Source: Cliona cf. orientalis (lineage: Eukaryota > Porifera > Demospongiae > Clionaida > Clionaidae). Taken from it: a DNA stretch of 64,000 bases. The notes beneath the pieces are model-generated. The model was given only the letters and a program-made list of their open reading frames with translations, was not told where the DNA came from and made no database searches. The stretch covers positions 11,315,079 to 11,379,078 of the forward strand of contig OZ005689.1 in NCBI GenBank assembly GCA_963930775.1. The letters are read 5' to 3'. Below are positions 50,980-61,491 of the stretch, piece by piece. Within the stretch, counting starts at the first letter, position 1. Every line of letters begins with the position of its first letter. Made by a program: the position numbers and the translations under genes.

Positions 50980-53900
50980 ATCATGCATTCTGCGTGAACG
51001 AAGCTCGAAAGGCAAAAGTTCGTACCACTTATATGTACGTGCATACTCATCAAGTGTTTAATACGGAAGATGCCCTGCCATCTCTGATAGGTTGTCCAGT
51101 ACTCAGCGCCATTAAAGTTGGATTCGGATGGAAGGTGAAAATCCCTAGGGATTGCTTGTATAAAGCTCTATCATCCTCGTCTCCCCGCACCCACTACTCC
51201 CGCATCTGGAAGAACAACCCTTCCACTAATCTACCAACAAGTGAACCTCCCCTTGATTCAAGTCCATCCACACATGAATCATCTAAGCTGCTCAAAGTGG
51301 TGGCCTGGAATTGCCGAGGTTTCGCTAATAGTATACCATACATTCACAAATTAATCAACAATGGTCACGATATTATCATCCTAGAAGAACACTGGCTCTG
51401 GCCATATGAACTTTCGAGACTCAAGTCTGTCCACCCTGACTTCTCTTTTGTTGCAGTCTCAGACAAACGTCTCAATCCCTCTTCTGACCTCTCTAGAGGC
51501 TGCGGTGGAGTGGCTATCCTCTGGAAAAAGAGCCTAAGAGCTTCACCGTTGAAGCTTCCTGAAACTGATCGTTTGTGTGGTCTGGAAATCCATCTGGAAG
51601 ACGGAGACAGGTCACTCTACATTCTGGGTGTGTAGCTATATGCCAAGTGCAGATCAGCCACAGGACGCCTACAGTACGTATCTTGACTCCACTGAGCAAG
51701 TGATATCCCAGCTATCTAGTAAGGGTCCACTGATCATCTTTGGTGATCTAAACGCTCACCTTGGGAGTAGAGACTCTGAAGCCATCAACCATCGGGGCTA
51801 TCTGTGGAATAAGGTGATTGAAGATAACACTCTCATCAATGTCTCCCTGACATCACTGGCCACAGGTCCCTGTCACACCTTTAGTTCGGGCAAGAACTTT
51901 ACGACTGTCGACTACATTGTATCCAATCACGATGCTCTCAGAGGGCTGCTCTCGTGCTCGATAATTGACGAACATCCACTCAACACCTCTGATCATCTAC
52001 CAGTTGCCTGCTGCCTTAATCTTCTTCATGTCAGAGACCCCCCTAAACCTGCATTCAGTGTTGACAATCTCGACTGGAATCAGGCAGTTAAAGAAGATAA
52101 GGTGCAAGCATATGCAGAGGCCAGTGATAACGTAGTTAAACCTCTGCTGAAGAAAGATTATTCCTCTATTGACGAACTAAATGCAGACATCCTTCACGTT
52201 GCCAATGAATTGAAATCAGCTGCCACTGCTCATATCCCTGCACGAAAGAAAATGAGAAACAACTCACAGAAGTTTCAGGACCGCACATTATCTCACTTAT
52301 GCTGGAAGAGCAGATGTGCGTTTCGATCCTGGAAGCAGGCAGGGAGACCAAGGAGTGGTGTGCTGTATGATGAGAGAAGAAAGTGTAAAAGAGATGTACA
52401 ACAGTATCTAAATCGGAAAAGGGAAGAATTGAAAGGCGACGCATACAGAAACGTGACGAAATGTTTCATGAAAACCACCCACGACGATTTCAATCCGGAA
52501 ATGCTGGCAAACATGTCCCCGAGAAGCTCTTGGTGAATGGAAATCTTGTTTCTGATCAGGAAGCTTTGATATCTATCTGGGCAAGCCATTTTGAAGCGCA
52601 AGGAAAGTCGCGAGTCTCTTCAAACTGCTGCCTCAAGGAGGTGGTCCTGAAAGTGCGTGATATGGAATGTGCATCATATGAGGAAAGTGATGAAGTTTTG
52701 GACACCCAATTTGAAGGTGAAGAAGTGGAAACGTTTAAAATCTAAGCGAGCAGGCGGCCCGGACAATCTTAGTCCTGAACATTTGAAGTTTGCTGGCCCC
52801 GCTTTTGTGAACTGGCTGTGTCAGGTCATCAATCGTATCTGTGAGCTAGAGCAAATACCATCATGCTTCAAGCAGGGTATTGTTATCCCAGCTTTTAAGG
52901 GAAAGGGACGTGACCCTCTGCTGATCAAAAGCTATCGGGGTATCACTTTGACTTCTGTGCTTGCCAAGATCTTTGAAATTCTTTTGCTAAATCGTCTTAT
53001 TCCCCTGTTTGATGAAACAGGGATCCCACAAACCACTCAAACAGCGTACAGGAAGGGTGTAGCCTGTTCTGATTCCATCTTTGCTGGTCATGAAGTGATC
53101 TCAAAATTCACTCTAGAAGGAGACCTTGTCTACTCCTGTTTCTATGATCTAATGAGTGCTTTCGATACGGTAGAGTTCTGTGTCCTCCTTGAACAACTGT
53201 CTCATGCTGGAATCAAAGGAAAGTGCTGGAGAATAATCAAGGATTGGTACAAGGACCTTACATATATTCGGATTGGAAGTCAGCTTTCTAAGCCATTCCC
53301 CATAGAGAGAGGGATTAGACAGGGTTCAGTGCTGTCTCCTGTCCTTTTCAATCTGGTGATGGATCCACTGCTGAAGGAAATGAAGTCAAGAAAGCTCGGC
53401 CTCAGTGCTAACGGGCTCTACCTTGGTGCTTTTGCGCATGCTGATGATATCCGCACAGCATCAACCAATGCCACCGATGCTATATACAGATCAAGTGAAG
53501 GCTGTAGACCGGTTTGCAGAGAAGAATGGCCTCCAACTCAGCCTGGAAAAGTGTGGCATTATCATCACTGGGACAAGAGATCACCCAAGTATGAGCACCC
53601 TGGCGGGCCTCCCAGTTGAGAACTCAGTGAAATGTCTGGGGGTGTGGTGGAGTTCTAGCGGCTCTAGCCACAAGAGCATAGAGGAACGCATCAGCAAAGC
53701 TCGTGGGGCCTTCTTTGCTCATGGTCAGCTGGGCTCCTTCCATGGCCAACTGAATCCACTTTCATCTAGAAGCCTCATTGAATCCTGTGTAATGCCTGTC
53801 TTGATGTATGGTTCTGAGTTTTCGCACCTAAACACCACCTTGCTGTCTCGCCTGGAGTCTTTCCAAGCCGAGCTGGGGAAAAGAATTCTGCGATTGCCAA

Positions 53901-54553
53901 GAACTACTGCAACTAGCATCCCCTTGATAACTCTGGACTGGCCATCTATGAGATGCCGCTGTCTCTGTGCAAAGCTGTGCTTCTTGTCTCGAGCCTGCTC
54001 TGGAGATTCAAATACTGATACATTGAGGGAAGAGGTGTTCAAGACTCTAAGCTACTCTGATGTAGAGGTACTAGACCTTGTCAAGCAATGCCGTCTCCTT
54101 GAGCTTCCCTATTCCACAAACTTCACCAGCGAAGTATTGTCAAACTCAGCTGGATCTCTTAAGGGTCTGAAAAAGCGAATCATCGAAGTAGATCGCTCCT
54201 ACCAACTGAAACAGGCCCTGAATCATCCATCTCAGAAACTAGTCACTCGAGTTGCTATGGCTGTCGGCTGGCCGAAAATCTGGGACGAGGCACTGGATCG
54301 CGGTCCCACAGGTACCTTGGCCTCGCTCTCCATCCTCAAGCTGCTATGTAAAACGGTGTTTGCCGACAGAAAATGTCCTGTGGCAGTGTTGTCGCCAGGC
54401 TTATTCTGCAGGGCGCACCGCCCTCCTTTCATGCAGCTGCATGGCCACTTCTTTAATGTCTTACAACATGTAAATCATATAAATAATAGCTACAATAATA
54501 ATTATTATACAATATCAGCAGCTGGCTTACCTCATGCTTTTGGCGTGTGTTAA
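50980..54553 (+). pseudogene. Non-LTR retrotransposon (endonuclease-RT), frameshifted
   Basis: APE-type endonuclease from about 51293: VVAWNCRGFAN, EEHWL (catalytic Glu), FGDLNAHLG (Asp-x-Asn) and SDHLPV (terminal His). Then RT: RAGGPDNLSPEHL, IPAFKGKG, SYRGITLTSVLAKIFE, YDLMSAFDTVE, GIRQGSVLSPVLFNLVMDP and the catalytic AHADD at about 53437, where most relatives have YADD or FADD. A thumb/C-terminal part runs to 54553. The reading frame changes at about 51630, 52460, 52740 and 53485, so it is non-functional. There is no recognisable ORF1 or 3' tail repeat. The clade (jockey/CR1-like group) cannot be settled by eye. The segment 52461-52745 is the part read in the third frame. Confidence 0.85.
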
Positions 54554-55910
54554 ATAGAATCACGCATGCTCAGTTACTGTCCGTTCTATTTTTGCCCAAG
54601 ATAGCCTCAAAGATTTATAGAGAGCAGACTCTCACCTTGCAACCTCAATGGTGTAAAGACTTTCCTTTTGTTGTCTACTCCGAGGACGAAGGAATGTAAC
54701 TACAATTCATTGTCAGAAATGTTTTCGAAATAAAATGTTCTTTTCCAGTCATAATTATTATTTTTAATAGTAAATGGATATTGTTGTGCAAACGTTTAAC
54801 CACCCTTCTTCGAAAATTTTCTGGTGACAACACTGCTGTGGAACTATGCAGTGAAACTATTCCATCTGACCACGCACTGAACAATCAGTTTTTAACCCAG
54901 CACACCGACCTCAACATGGATATTGACTCTCTATTTGACACTATTTGTTTATGTTCTGAAGAACTTTTTACTATTGGTTTAAAATTAAGTAAATTTGTGT
55001 AATTTTCTATCATAGTATAAGTAGTCTACACTGTATTGTGTATCCTGTTTGGGCAGTAAATATGAACTTTGACTTTGACTTTGACTTTGATAACGATTTT
55101 GGAGTAGCCAGTACTTCAGAAACAAAAAAATTCAGCCTGCATGTGCTATGTTGATATTGAAAACAGAACATATCAACCACTTGATTATCATCTCTACTGC
55201 TCTTATCATGCATTAATTTTACTAACTTGTTAAGAATAATACAATCAAAATGGGTTGAAAAATCATGAACCTCCGAGATAGGGACAACCTCCGAGCAAAG
55301 GACAAGAGGCCTGTTCCCAAAGTGTCCTTTGTTCGGAGGCTCGACTGTATAATACTACCAAGTATTTTGGGGGAGGGGGGGGGGGTTCAATACAGATAGC
55401 TATAACAGTAGTTATAGCTACTGTAACAGTACATGTATTATCTGATAGTTCATGTGTGATAGCTAACAATATAAGATCACATGAAATTATTATAATAATT
55501 ATAATCATTAACCAAGGGCGGCACAAGCGGTATGGCTGGTATGGCATTTGCCATACCACTTTTTTCATGGATAGGCAATGCCATACCACATTTTTAATAG
55601 CTGCTGCCGCTATGCCACTAATACTTTCCTGACCTTGAAATAGCTGTAGCTTGGCTGTAGCAATGAGCAGGTCACTTCTTTCCATTCCACTAAAGCTAGT
55701 ATTGCCACAGTCATGACAGACGCAGATTGGCTTGAACATGAGGCCAATGATTCGCGACTTACCACTTTTCTCAAAATATTAAAGAGCATTCGTTTGAAGC
55801 ATTGTTCAATAAAAATTTGAAAAATTGTTCAATAAAAAATTATTCAATAAAAATTGTTCAATAAAAATTTTGAACAATTTGTCACAGCACTCGGCCTAGA
55901 AATTGGCAAT
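54554..55910. other. No supportable gene
   Basis: A GACTTT run lies at 55064-55088 and an A/T-rich set of TTGTTCAATAAAAA repeats at 55805-55865. The open frame 54781-55002 has no known motif. G runs lie at 55369-55385. Confidence 0.4.
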
Positions 55911-56084
55911 TATAGACCTTTTCAGCGCGCGCGCGCGGAGGAATGTTAATTAAAGTATACTAGACATATACAACGCGTAAACGTACCATGCGGAAGTGCC
56001 CGCCTACTGGTGGGCAAGGATTGAGCCCTTTCTTGCTCAGCTGGTCCGTGTTTATCTGGATCGTGTGGGTTCTTATGAACTATG

Positions 56085-56400
56085 ATGGTCAACGCTTGCT
56101 GTGATGTTGGATGCAACAGCAGGGTGGGCAAGGAAGCTGGCCTGCGTTTCTTTCACCTCCCACTAAACAGAAAAAGAGCGGTGTGAAAAGTGGACAGCAG
56201 CCTTGAGAGGAAAAACTGGGCGCCAAACGAGCATACTCGTGTATGTAACATAGACTTTACTACTGGTAAGGACGTCTGAGTGTGCTGCGAGATCAAAAAT
56301 GAGTGGTAAATTCATGGGAAGGGGTGTTCTTCCATATCTCAGCCAATCATAGCTACCTTCCATGTTTTGTAAGAAAAGGAAAGGGGAGCAAATCATGTTT
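56085..56400 (+). pseudogene. THAP zinc-finger remnant
   Basis: ATG at 56085 starts VNACCDVGCNSR, then FFHLPLNRKR, KWTAALRG, NWAPNEHTRVC and LPSMF, which in order are the C2-CH layout of a THAP domain (C-x4-C, HLP, Trp, NW-P, and VC followed by DFTTG where HF is usual). The pieces lie in different frames and a TGA intervenes, so it is decayed. THAP domains bind DNA in P-element-like and some DDE4 transposases. Confidence 0.7.
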
Positions 56401-56616
56401 AATGTCATGTTAAACTCCATTTGTGTTACAGTGAGTGATGGGGGGAGGGGGGGTCTGAATTCAACATCTGCATGTTTGAAGATGCTCCCCATGACTATTA
56501 TCCATGTGTTTGCATGCTTTACATCAGGGATATGTGCCTTTCAAGGTGTTGGGGAGGGAGGGTGTCAGATAAGATACCAACACAAGAGATCGTTTTCTCT
56601 CTCTCTCTCTCTCTCT

Positions 56617-56855
56617 TAGAACCTGGAGATGCAATCCTCACAGACCAAGGTTTCACAATTCAAGTTGGAACGTCCCAACAGCTATCCAGGGTGCGTATCC
56701 ATGTCGAGTTAGTGATCAATGGCTTAATAAAGAATAAGGGACAAAATACTCAAAGGGAGCCTTACCCCGGATCAGCTAGTGATGTTGTTAACATAGATGA
56801 AATTCATACTATTTGTGGTGCATTGACAAAATTATATATGTTATTTATGCAATAG
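56617..56855 (+). pseudogene. C-terminal remnant of DDE_Tnp_4 transposase
   Basis: EPGDAILTDQGFTIQ holds the catalytic-Asp region of DDE4 transposases (PGD-x4-D-x-GF). It is followed after an apparent internal deletion by LSRVRIHVELVI (family RIHVER) and SDVVNIDEIHTICGALTKL, the usual C-terminus, with TAG at 56853. Together with the THAP piece 220 bp upstream it looks like one transposase gene that lost its middle. Confidence 0.72.
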
Positions 56856-57999
56856 TAATGTGTCTAATTGTTATGTATGCACTGTGACATAACCATCTTC
56901 TTATTGATGTCCATCAATGGTATCTACATGTAGGCCTACATGTACAGTAGAGGTTGTCTATGGAGATCCATCACTACTGCATGCATGCATGCATCAATCA
57001 TGATATGATGTAGTAGTACGGGGGCAGTTTCACCAGTGAGAATGTGGATTGGGTATGTTTCACACCAGTCGAGTTTCTCTCACATCATTTGGCAAGAATA
57101 TCGTCCCTCCTTATTCTTTCAATCTGCATACCCTTTGGCATACATGTAAGTTGCGTTACTTTGCCCCTGGACTTGGTAGTCCCTCTCCTAATCTGTGGCG
57201 AGCAAGTGGAGGATCATCAAGTATGTTCTTGACACAGAAAATGAACAACTTACCCTGCCATACAGGTACAATGAGCAGCAATGACATGTCCATCGTGTTG
57301 AACATAAGTCCAAGCTTGGTGTGCTTTAATAGGGGAATTATGGCTGGGGGTTGCACTGGGCGAAAGGTACATATTTCCATTGTGATACATACACATGGAA
57401 AGATAAGGAAATACGGTATTCAAGCATGTATGATATTTCCACACTTGGTATATAGAAGGAAATGTATGAATACGATCTTTCCAGGTTTATTTCATTGGAA
57501 AAATGAACATTACTGAAACAATCACAATGAGGATACTTGACTGGAAGACAACCATGCAGCTTGAATCCACAATGCCACATTAAGGACTATTATAATATTA
57601 TTGGCTATACAGGATTGAGCAATGGAAGAAGTCATGACTCGTGCATGAGATCTATTAAGTTGAAGCCAGCACGTGCTTGAGCCAGTAGGCTGTAACCGGA
57701 AAATCCCTTGGAAATATATATAATATAATAGTGACTATATACATGTATTGCAAAGCAGTAACTTGTTGCTCTGACAATAATCAAGTCACTCCCACAAGAC
57801 TGCAGCTGGCCATGGTAATAAAAAGTGCCTAATCAGGAATCTCATTACTTCCTATAAAATTAGAAGTAAACCAGTATAATTATTATTAATTATCACCGTT
57901 ACGTATAATTATTATGCACATAAACTGGCACAATGTCATAATAATAATAATATTATTATTATTATAGCTAATTATAAGTGTCATTAAATATTGTAGGTT
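56856..57999. other. No recognisable gene; short fragments
   Basis: GGAAATACGGTATT / GATATTTCCAC blocks at 57370-57450 resemble those at 62640-62850. Several overlapping open frames share the region, which argues against any being coding. Confidence 0.4.
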
Positions 58000-58563
58000 T
58001 TATTTGGGGGTTATTGCACGTTTTAGGATTTCACCAGCTCGAGTGTTGCCTTCTAATACTTTGTTGCGCCAAAAATAACGAACACCTTCTTTCTCTGTTT
58101 CTAGTTGCCTGATCTTTTGATTTAATTGTTCACACCTGTCCCTAAAAAATCTTGCTTGAAACTCAGCACCTTTCTGTCGATGTATCAATTCCTTCATTTG
58201 GTAAGTCACTTCGACTCGGTCAATACCACTCAGGCTCTGGGGCAATCTTAGATTAGGATTATCATCTGGAAAACATGGTGATTCATCAACAAATGATTGA
58301 AACTTTCTATCCTGTTCTGCTTTCTTTATTTCTTGAGTCTGTTGAAACCGTTTGGCTTCATCCATTAACACATCATATGGTCCTAACCCTACATGGACAC
58401 TGCTTGAATCACTATCAGCAACAGGAGTGGCACTATCTGTGGTATCTTGAGCTTGATCATCATCACTTGATGAATGACACCTCTGAAAGTACTTTCGCTT
58501 CTTGTTACACCTATATCGCTTCCTTTTCTCTTTATTGGCTTGTACAGATCGAACTCTTTTTCT
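58000..58563 (-). CDS. Unrecognised basic/acidic coiled-coil protein, last exon
   Basis: Minus-strand exon with acceptor TTTTTAG at 58564 and stop TAA at 58002-58000, giving 187 codons open from the acceptor. Order: an Arg/Lys-rich start (KEKRKRYRCNKKRKY), an acidic/Ser linker (SSSDDDQAQD, DSDSSS), then from the Met at 58371 a helical, charged region (FQARFFRDRCEQLNQKIRQL) and an ending VRYFWRNKVLEGNTRAGEIL. The basic part suggests a nuclear or nucleic-acid-binding protein. I do not recognise a named family; I have an impression of WRN-x-EG-TR endings in cnidarian and sponge hypotheticals. No good first exon or in-frame Met lies upstream of the acceptor. It is divergent from the gene at 58799. 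Confidence 0.6.
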   Translation of the reverse strand, partial: RKRVRSVQANKEKRKRYRCNKKRKYFQRCHSSSDDDQAQDTTDSATPVADSDSSSVHVGLGPYDVLMDEAKRFQQTQEIKKAEQDRKFQSFVDESPCFPDDNPNLRLPQSLSGIDRVEVTYQMKELIHRQKGAEFQARFFRDRCEQLNQKIRQLETEKEGVRYFWRNKVLEGNTRAGEILKRAITPK

Positions 58564-58798
58564 CTAAAAATTAATTATCACTGGTATTAAATCCTATACT
58601 GACTTTAGCAATATAGCACCCTCAATAACAGTTTGTCGCGGCAGTGTGTACGTGTGTTCAGCACTGACTCCGCCCCGGTATTCTTTTATTCTTTTTAAAG
58701 CGCGCCGATCCAAGGTCGAATAAAGGTCAAGTTTTGGCGGGCATTGTAACTGAACTTGAAATTTGCTCGCTGTTCCACGTGGTGCTGAGTAGCCAACG
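58564..58798. promoter_or_regulatory. Shared spacer between divergent genes
   Basis: 235 bp between the minus-strand exon and the plus-strand ATG at 58799. It is locally GC/CpG-richer (58630-58710) and contains TTTTTAAAGCGCGCC. The layout suggests a bidirectional promoter, although the minus-strand first exon must also lie here or beyond. Confidence 0.4.
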
Positions 58799-59008
58799 AT
58801 GGGTGATCAGAGTATGGACGATGCCATGTTAGTTATCCAGGAAGCGTCTTCTGCCATTGTAAAAGTTTCACAGCAGCTGAATGGTTTGGAAGGAAAACAT
58901 GGTGAAGTTATTCAAGCTCTGAACGATCTTTCCAACAGGATTTCTGATCTTGAGTCTAAAGCACCACAACAGAAAGCTGCAGCTACCAAAGTTCCACTTT
59001 ATATCAAG
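58799..59008 (+). CDS. Unrecognised 282-aa gene, exon 1
   Basis: ATG at 58799; 210 nt, 70 codons, donor GTATAA after AAG, phase 0. It encodes an acidic start (MGDQSMDDAM) and a heptad-like helix (VSQQLNGLEGKHGEVIQALN, DLSNRISDLES), so a coiled-coil N-terminus. The start is the first ATG after the GC-rich spacer and the only one in frame. The following intron (59009-60178) contains the 61/66-bp minisatellite. Confidence 0.65.
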
Positions 59009-59149
59009 GTATAAAAATGATCATACTCATAACAGTGAAAATGAAAATGTTGCTGTAGATAGTGCTGAAGACTGCATGGGGAAAAATAAATTGTATTCGA
59101 ACTTTTCTGACTTTTAAAGTATTTGTATGGATGATTATGAGTGACTGGT

Positions 59150-60040
59150 GACAACCTTTGTGCGGGTCTCGTAGAGAGGAGAGGAGTGTGCGTCCCTGAC
59201 TGGCGACCACGCTTCGTGCGGGTCTCGTAGGCAGGGAGTGAGAGGGGTGGGGTGTGCGTCCCTGACTGGCGACCACGCTTCGTGCGGGTCTCGTAGGCAG
59301 GGAGTGAGAGGGGTGGGGTGTGCGTCCCTGACTGGCGACCACGCTTCGTGCGGGTCTCGTAGGCAGGGAGTGAGAGGGGTGGGGTGTGCGTCCCTGACTG
59401 GCGACCACGCTTCGTGCGGGTCTCGTAGGCAGGGAGTGAGAGGGGTGTGCGTCCCTGACTGGCGACCACGCTTCGTGCGGGTCTCGTAGGCAGGGAGTGA
59501 GAGGGGTGGGGTGTGCGTCCCTGACTGGCGACCACGCTTCTTGCGGGTCTCGTAGGCAGGGAGTGAGAGGGGTGTGCGTCCCTGACTGGCGACCACGCTT
59601 CGTGCGGGTCTCGTAGGCAGGGAGTGAGAGGGGTGGGGTGTGCGTCCCTGACTGGCGACCACGCTTCGTGCGGGTCTCGTAGGCAGGGAGTGAGAGGGGT
59701 GTGCGTCCCTGACTGGCGACCACGCTTCGTGCGGGTCTCGTAGGCAGGGAGTGAGAGGGGTGTGCGTCCCTGACTGGCGACCACGCTTCGTGCGGGTCTC
59801 GTAGGCAGGGAGTGAGAGGGGTGGGGTGTGCGTCCCTGACTGGCGACCACGCTTCGTGCGGGTCTCGTAGGTAGGGAGTAAGAGGGGTGTGCGTCCCTGA
59901 CTGGCGACCACGCTTCGTGCGGGTCTCGTAGGCAGGGGGTGAGAGGGGTGTGCGTCCCTGACTGGCGACCACGCTTCGTGCGGGTCTCGTAGGCAGGGGG
60001 TGAGAGGGGTGTGCGTCCCTCACTGGCGACCACACTCTGT
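59150..60040. repeat. Intronic minisatellite, 61- and 66-bp units
   Basis: About 14 units of CTGGCGACCACGCTTCGTGC...GGTCTCGTAGGCAGGGAGTG. Units come in two lengths, differing by an extra GGGGT in the GAGAGGGGT segment. The units are nearly identical. Long open frames on the minus strand (up to 363 codons) exist only because the GC-rich units lack stops. It lies inside intron 1 of the gene at 58799. Confidence 0.92.
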
Positions 60041-60178
60041 GCAGATAATATAAGCAGAGTAATTCAGAGTGTGTGCGTATATGACTAGTGACCATGCTTT
60101 GTGCTAGTCTTCAAATTCAATTCTATCTGTGTGTATGTCTGACTGAAATTTATATAATGATCTAATTATAACCCGCAG

Positions 60179-60249
60179 AACCTTGTTCGTGCTGTATATA
60201 GAGATGTGTGTGGCCATGATGATGAACAAAAATTTGAAATGAGTGAAAG
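60179..60249 (+). CDS. Unrecognised 282-aa gene, exon 2
   Basis: 71 nt between ACCCGCAG and GTATGT, entering phase 0 and leaving phase 2; encodes NLVRAVYRDVCGHDDEQKFE. It starts a putative small globular domain continued in exons 3 and 4. Confidence 0.62.
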
Positions 60250-60308
60250 GTATGTACCATCCATTTTTGAAGTTATTGTTATGAAAACATTATGTGTGAT
60301 TACAATAG

Positions 60309-60400
60309 CTACACTAGTCCTCACAATCAATCAGTTGTTACAACGGTTATCAAGGAAGTCAACGTACGTCACCCTTCAGCTACCGAGGATAATGTCAAAG
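60309..60400 (+). CDS. Unrecognised 282-aa gene, exon 3
   Basis: 92 nt between CAATAG and GTATGA; phases 2 in and 1 out (AG plus C makes Ser; final G). Encodes YTSPHNQSVVTTVIKEVNVR and HPSATEDNVK. The three-way phase agreement with neighbours is strong evidence of a real spliced gene. Confidence 0.65.
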
Positions 60401-60805
60401 GTATGATCATGACATTATGTAACAATCCCTACCTAGTTATAGCAGTATTGGCGATAAAGCATATGCTAGTGAGCACTAATTAGGAACATCGAAATATCTG
60501 TATTATGTAGTTACGTAAATTTTCATCGTATATCGCAGAGTCTGATTGTAATTGGGTTAACATCCAGTCAATGTGGTGTAACTGAACTTTCTACTTGCAC
60601 ACTATAATAAGATTATTATGATGTGTTGTGTTGTCATTCCTTCATTTTCGCCTCTGGTATATACTTCGGGCTATATGCAGACTATTGGTGCTAAATTACA
60701 CCCCCTCCCTGTATCATCTGGATTCCTATATTCCAATTGTGATAATTATTATGTATTATACGTATATTATAATATATACGTCAAACTAAATTCATCTACA
60801 TGCAG

Positions 60806-60915
60806 CTGCATGTGAACGATACTACCGGAGCCTTCGTGAGGACAGTTTGCGTGAAAAGAATGGAACCAAGGAGAAACATCGTGTATCACAAAAGCGTTTG
60901 AGAAGAAAGAAGGAG
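60806..60915 (+). CDS. Unrecognised 282-aa gene, exon 4
   Basis: 110 nt between ACATGCAG and GTAAAT; phases 1 in, 0 out. Encodes AACERYYRSLREDSLREKNG followed by a strongly basic helix ending QKRLRRKKE, a likely nuclear localisation or nucleic-acid contact. Confidence 0.65.
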
Positions 60916-60978
60916 GTAAATTTCTAAAATTTGAGCATTTTGGTACAGCTGAATAAGCTTGTACTGTTTCCTTTTCAG

Positions 60979-61344
60979 AAACTTAACAGTAGAATTAAAC
61001 AGTTCCAGTTAGGTCGGATGGAGTGGTCAGAGCAGAGGAAAGAACGTACAAAACTTATTTTATCCAAGGGCATAGAGTATGTATCCTCTGAAGAATCAGG
61101 AGATGATGATGATAAAACCCTCTACAGACGTCCTTTTACATGGATGAAAAAAAAGTACCATAAATCACTCCGACAATTGGATAGGCTGCATTACAATTCA
61201 CTGTCAACCAAAGGCAAACAAATGTACAGGAGTCGGCAAGATGGTGAACCATCAACAAAGTTGCAGCCATCTGATGCACCTGATTTTCTCATTAGTGTTA
61301 GTGGTGATGATCAGCTGAACTCGAGCCTGACTTCCGAAGATTAA
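60979..61344 (+). CDS. Unrecognised 282-aa gene, exon 5 (terminal)
   Basis: Polypyrimidine tract and CTTTTCAG precede AAA CTT; stop TAA at 61342. It encodes a basic helix (RKERTKLIL), an acidic serine patch (YVSSEESGDDDD) that looks like a CK2-type phosphorylation cluster, then YRRPFTWMKKKYHKSLRQLD and a Ser/Pro-rich tail ending in LTSED. I do not recognise a named domain, but the order (basic helices, SSEES-acid, aromatic/basic RPF-W block, Ser/Pro tail) is like hypothetical proteins I associate with cnidarian and sponge genomes, often near transposons. No lesion is visible anywhere in the five exons. Confidence 0.68.
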   Translation, partial: KLNSRIKQFQLGRMEWSEQRKERTKLILSKGIEYVSSEESGDDDDKTLYRRPFTWMKKKYHKSLRQLDRLHYNSLSTKGKQMYRSRQDGEPSTKLQPSDAPDFLISVSGDDQLNSSLTSED

Positions 61345-61491
61345 ACTGGTACTATATAGGACCATTCTTCCTTTTGTCAGCTGCAGGCTATGTACACTTA
61401 ATCTTATTAAGACCACCCATGATTATGAACCCTGTATTCAGTTATTGAATAATAATAATGGCTATCATTACAAGAATTGGTGAATAATAAT

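Larger units (their letters stand above)
50103..55347. mobile_element. 5.2-kb region bounded by pogo-like termini CAGTCGAGCCTC
   Basis: CAGTCGAGCCTCTGATAACG at the left and the inverse of CAGTCGAGCCTCCGAACAAA at the right, both flanked by TA (50101-50102, 55348-55349). GAAGCGGA and ACAGCGGAC blocks recur inside both ends. It holds the decayed LINE and no pogo transposase. It may be one old element filled by later insertions, or two related MITEs whose outer ends happen to bracket the LINE. Confidence 0.55.

Noticed and set aside
54781-55002. 73-codon frame after the LINE
   Set aside because: No similarity I can name to LINE or pogo C-termini, and no in-frame continuity with the LINE.
58999-60095. 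Three overlapping minus-strand frames of 258-363 codons
   Set aside because: Translation of the GC-rich 61/66-bp minisatellite in all three frames; different frames give the same peptide blocks shifted.
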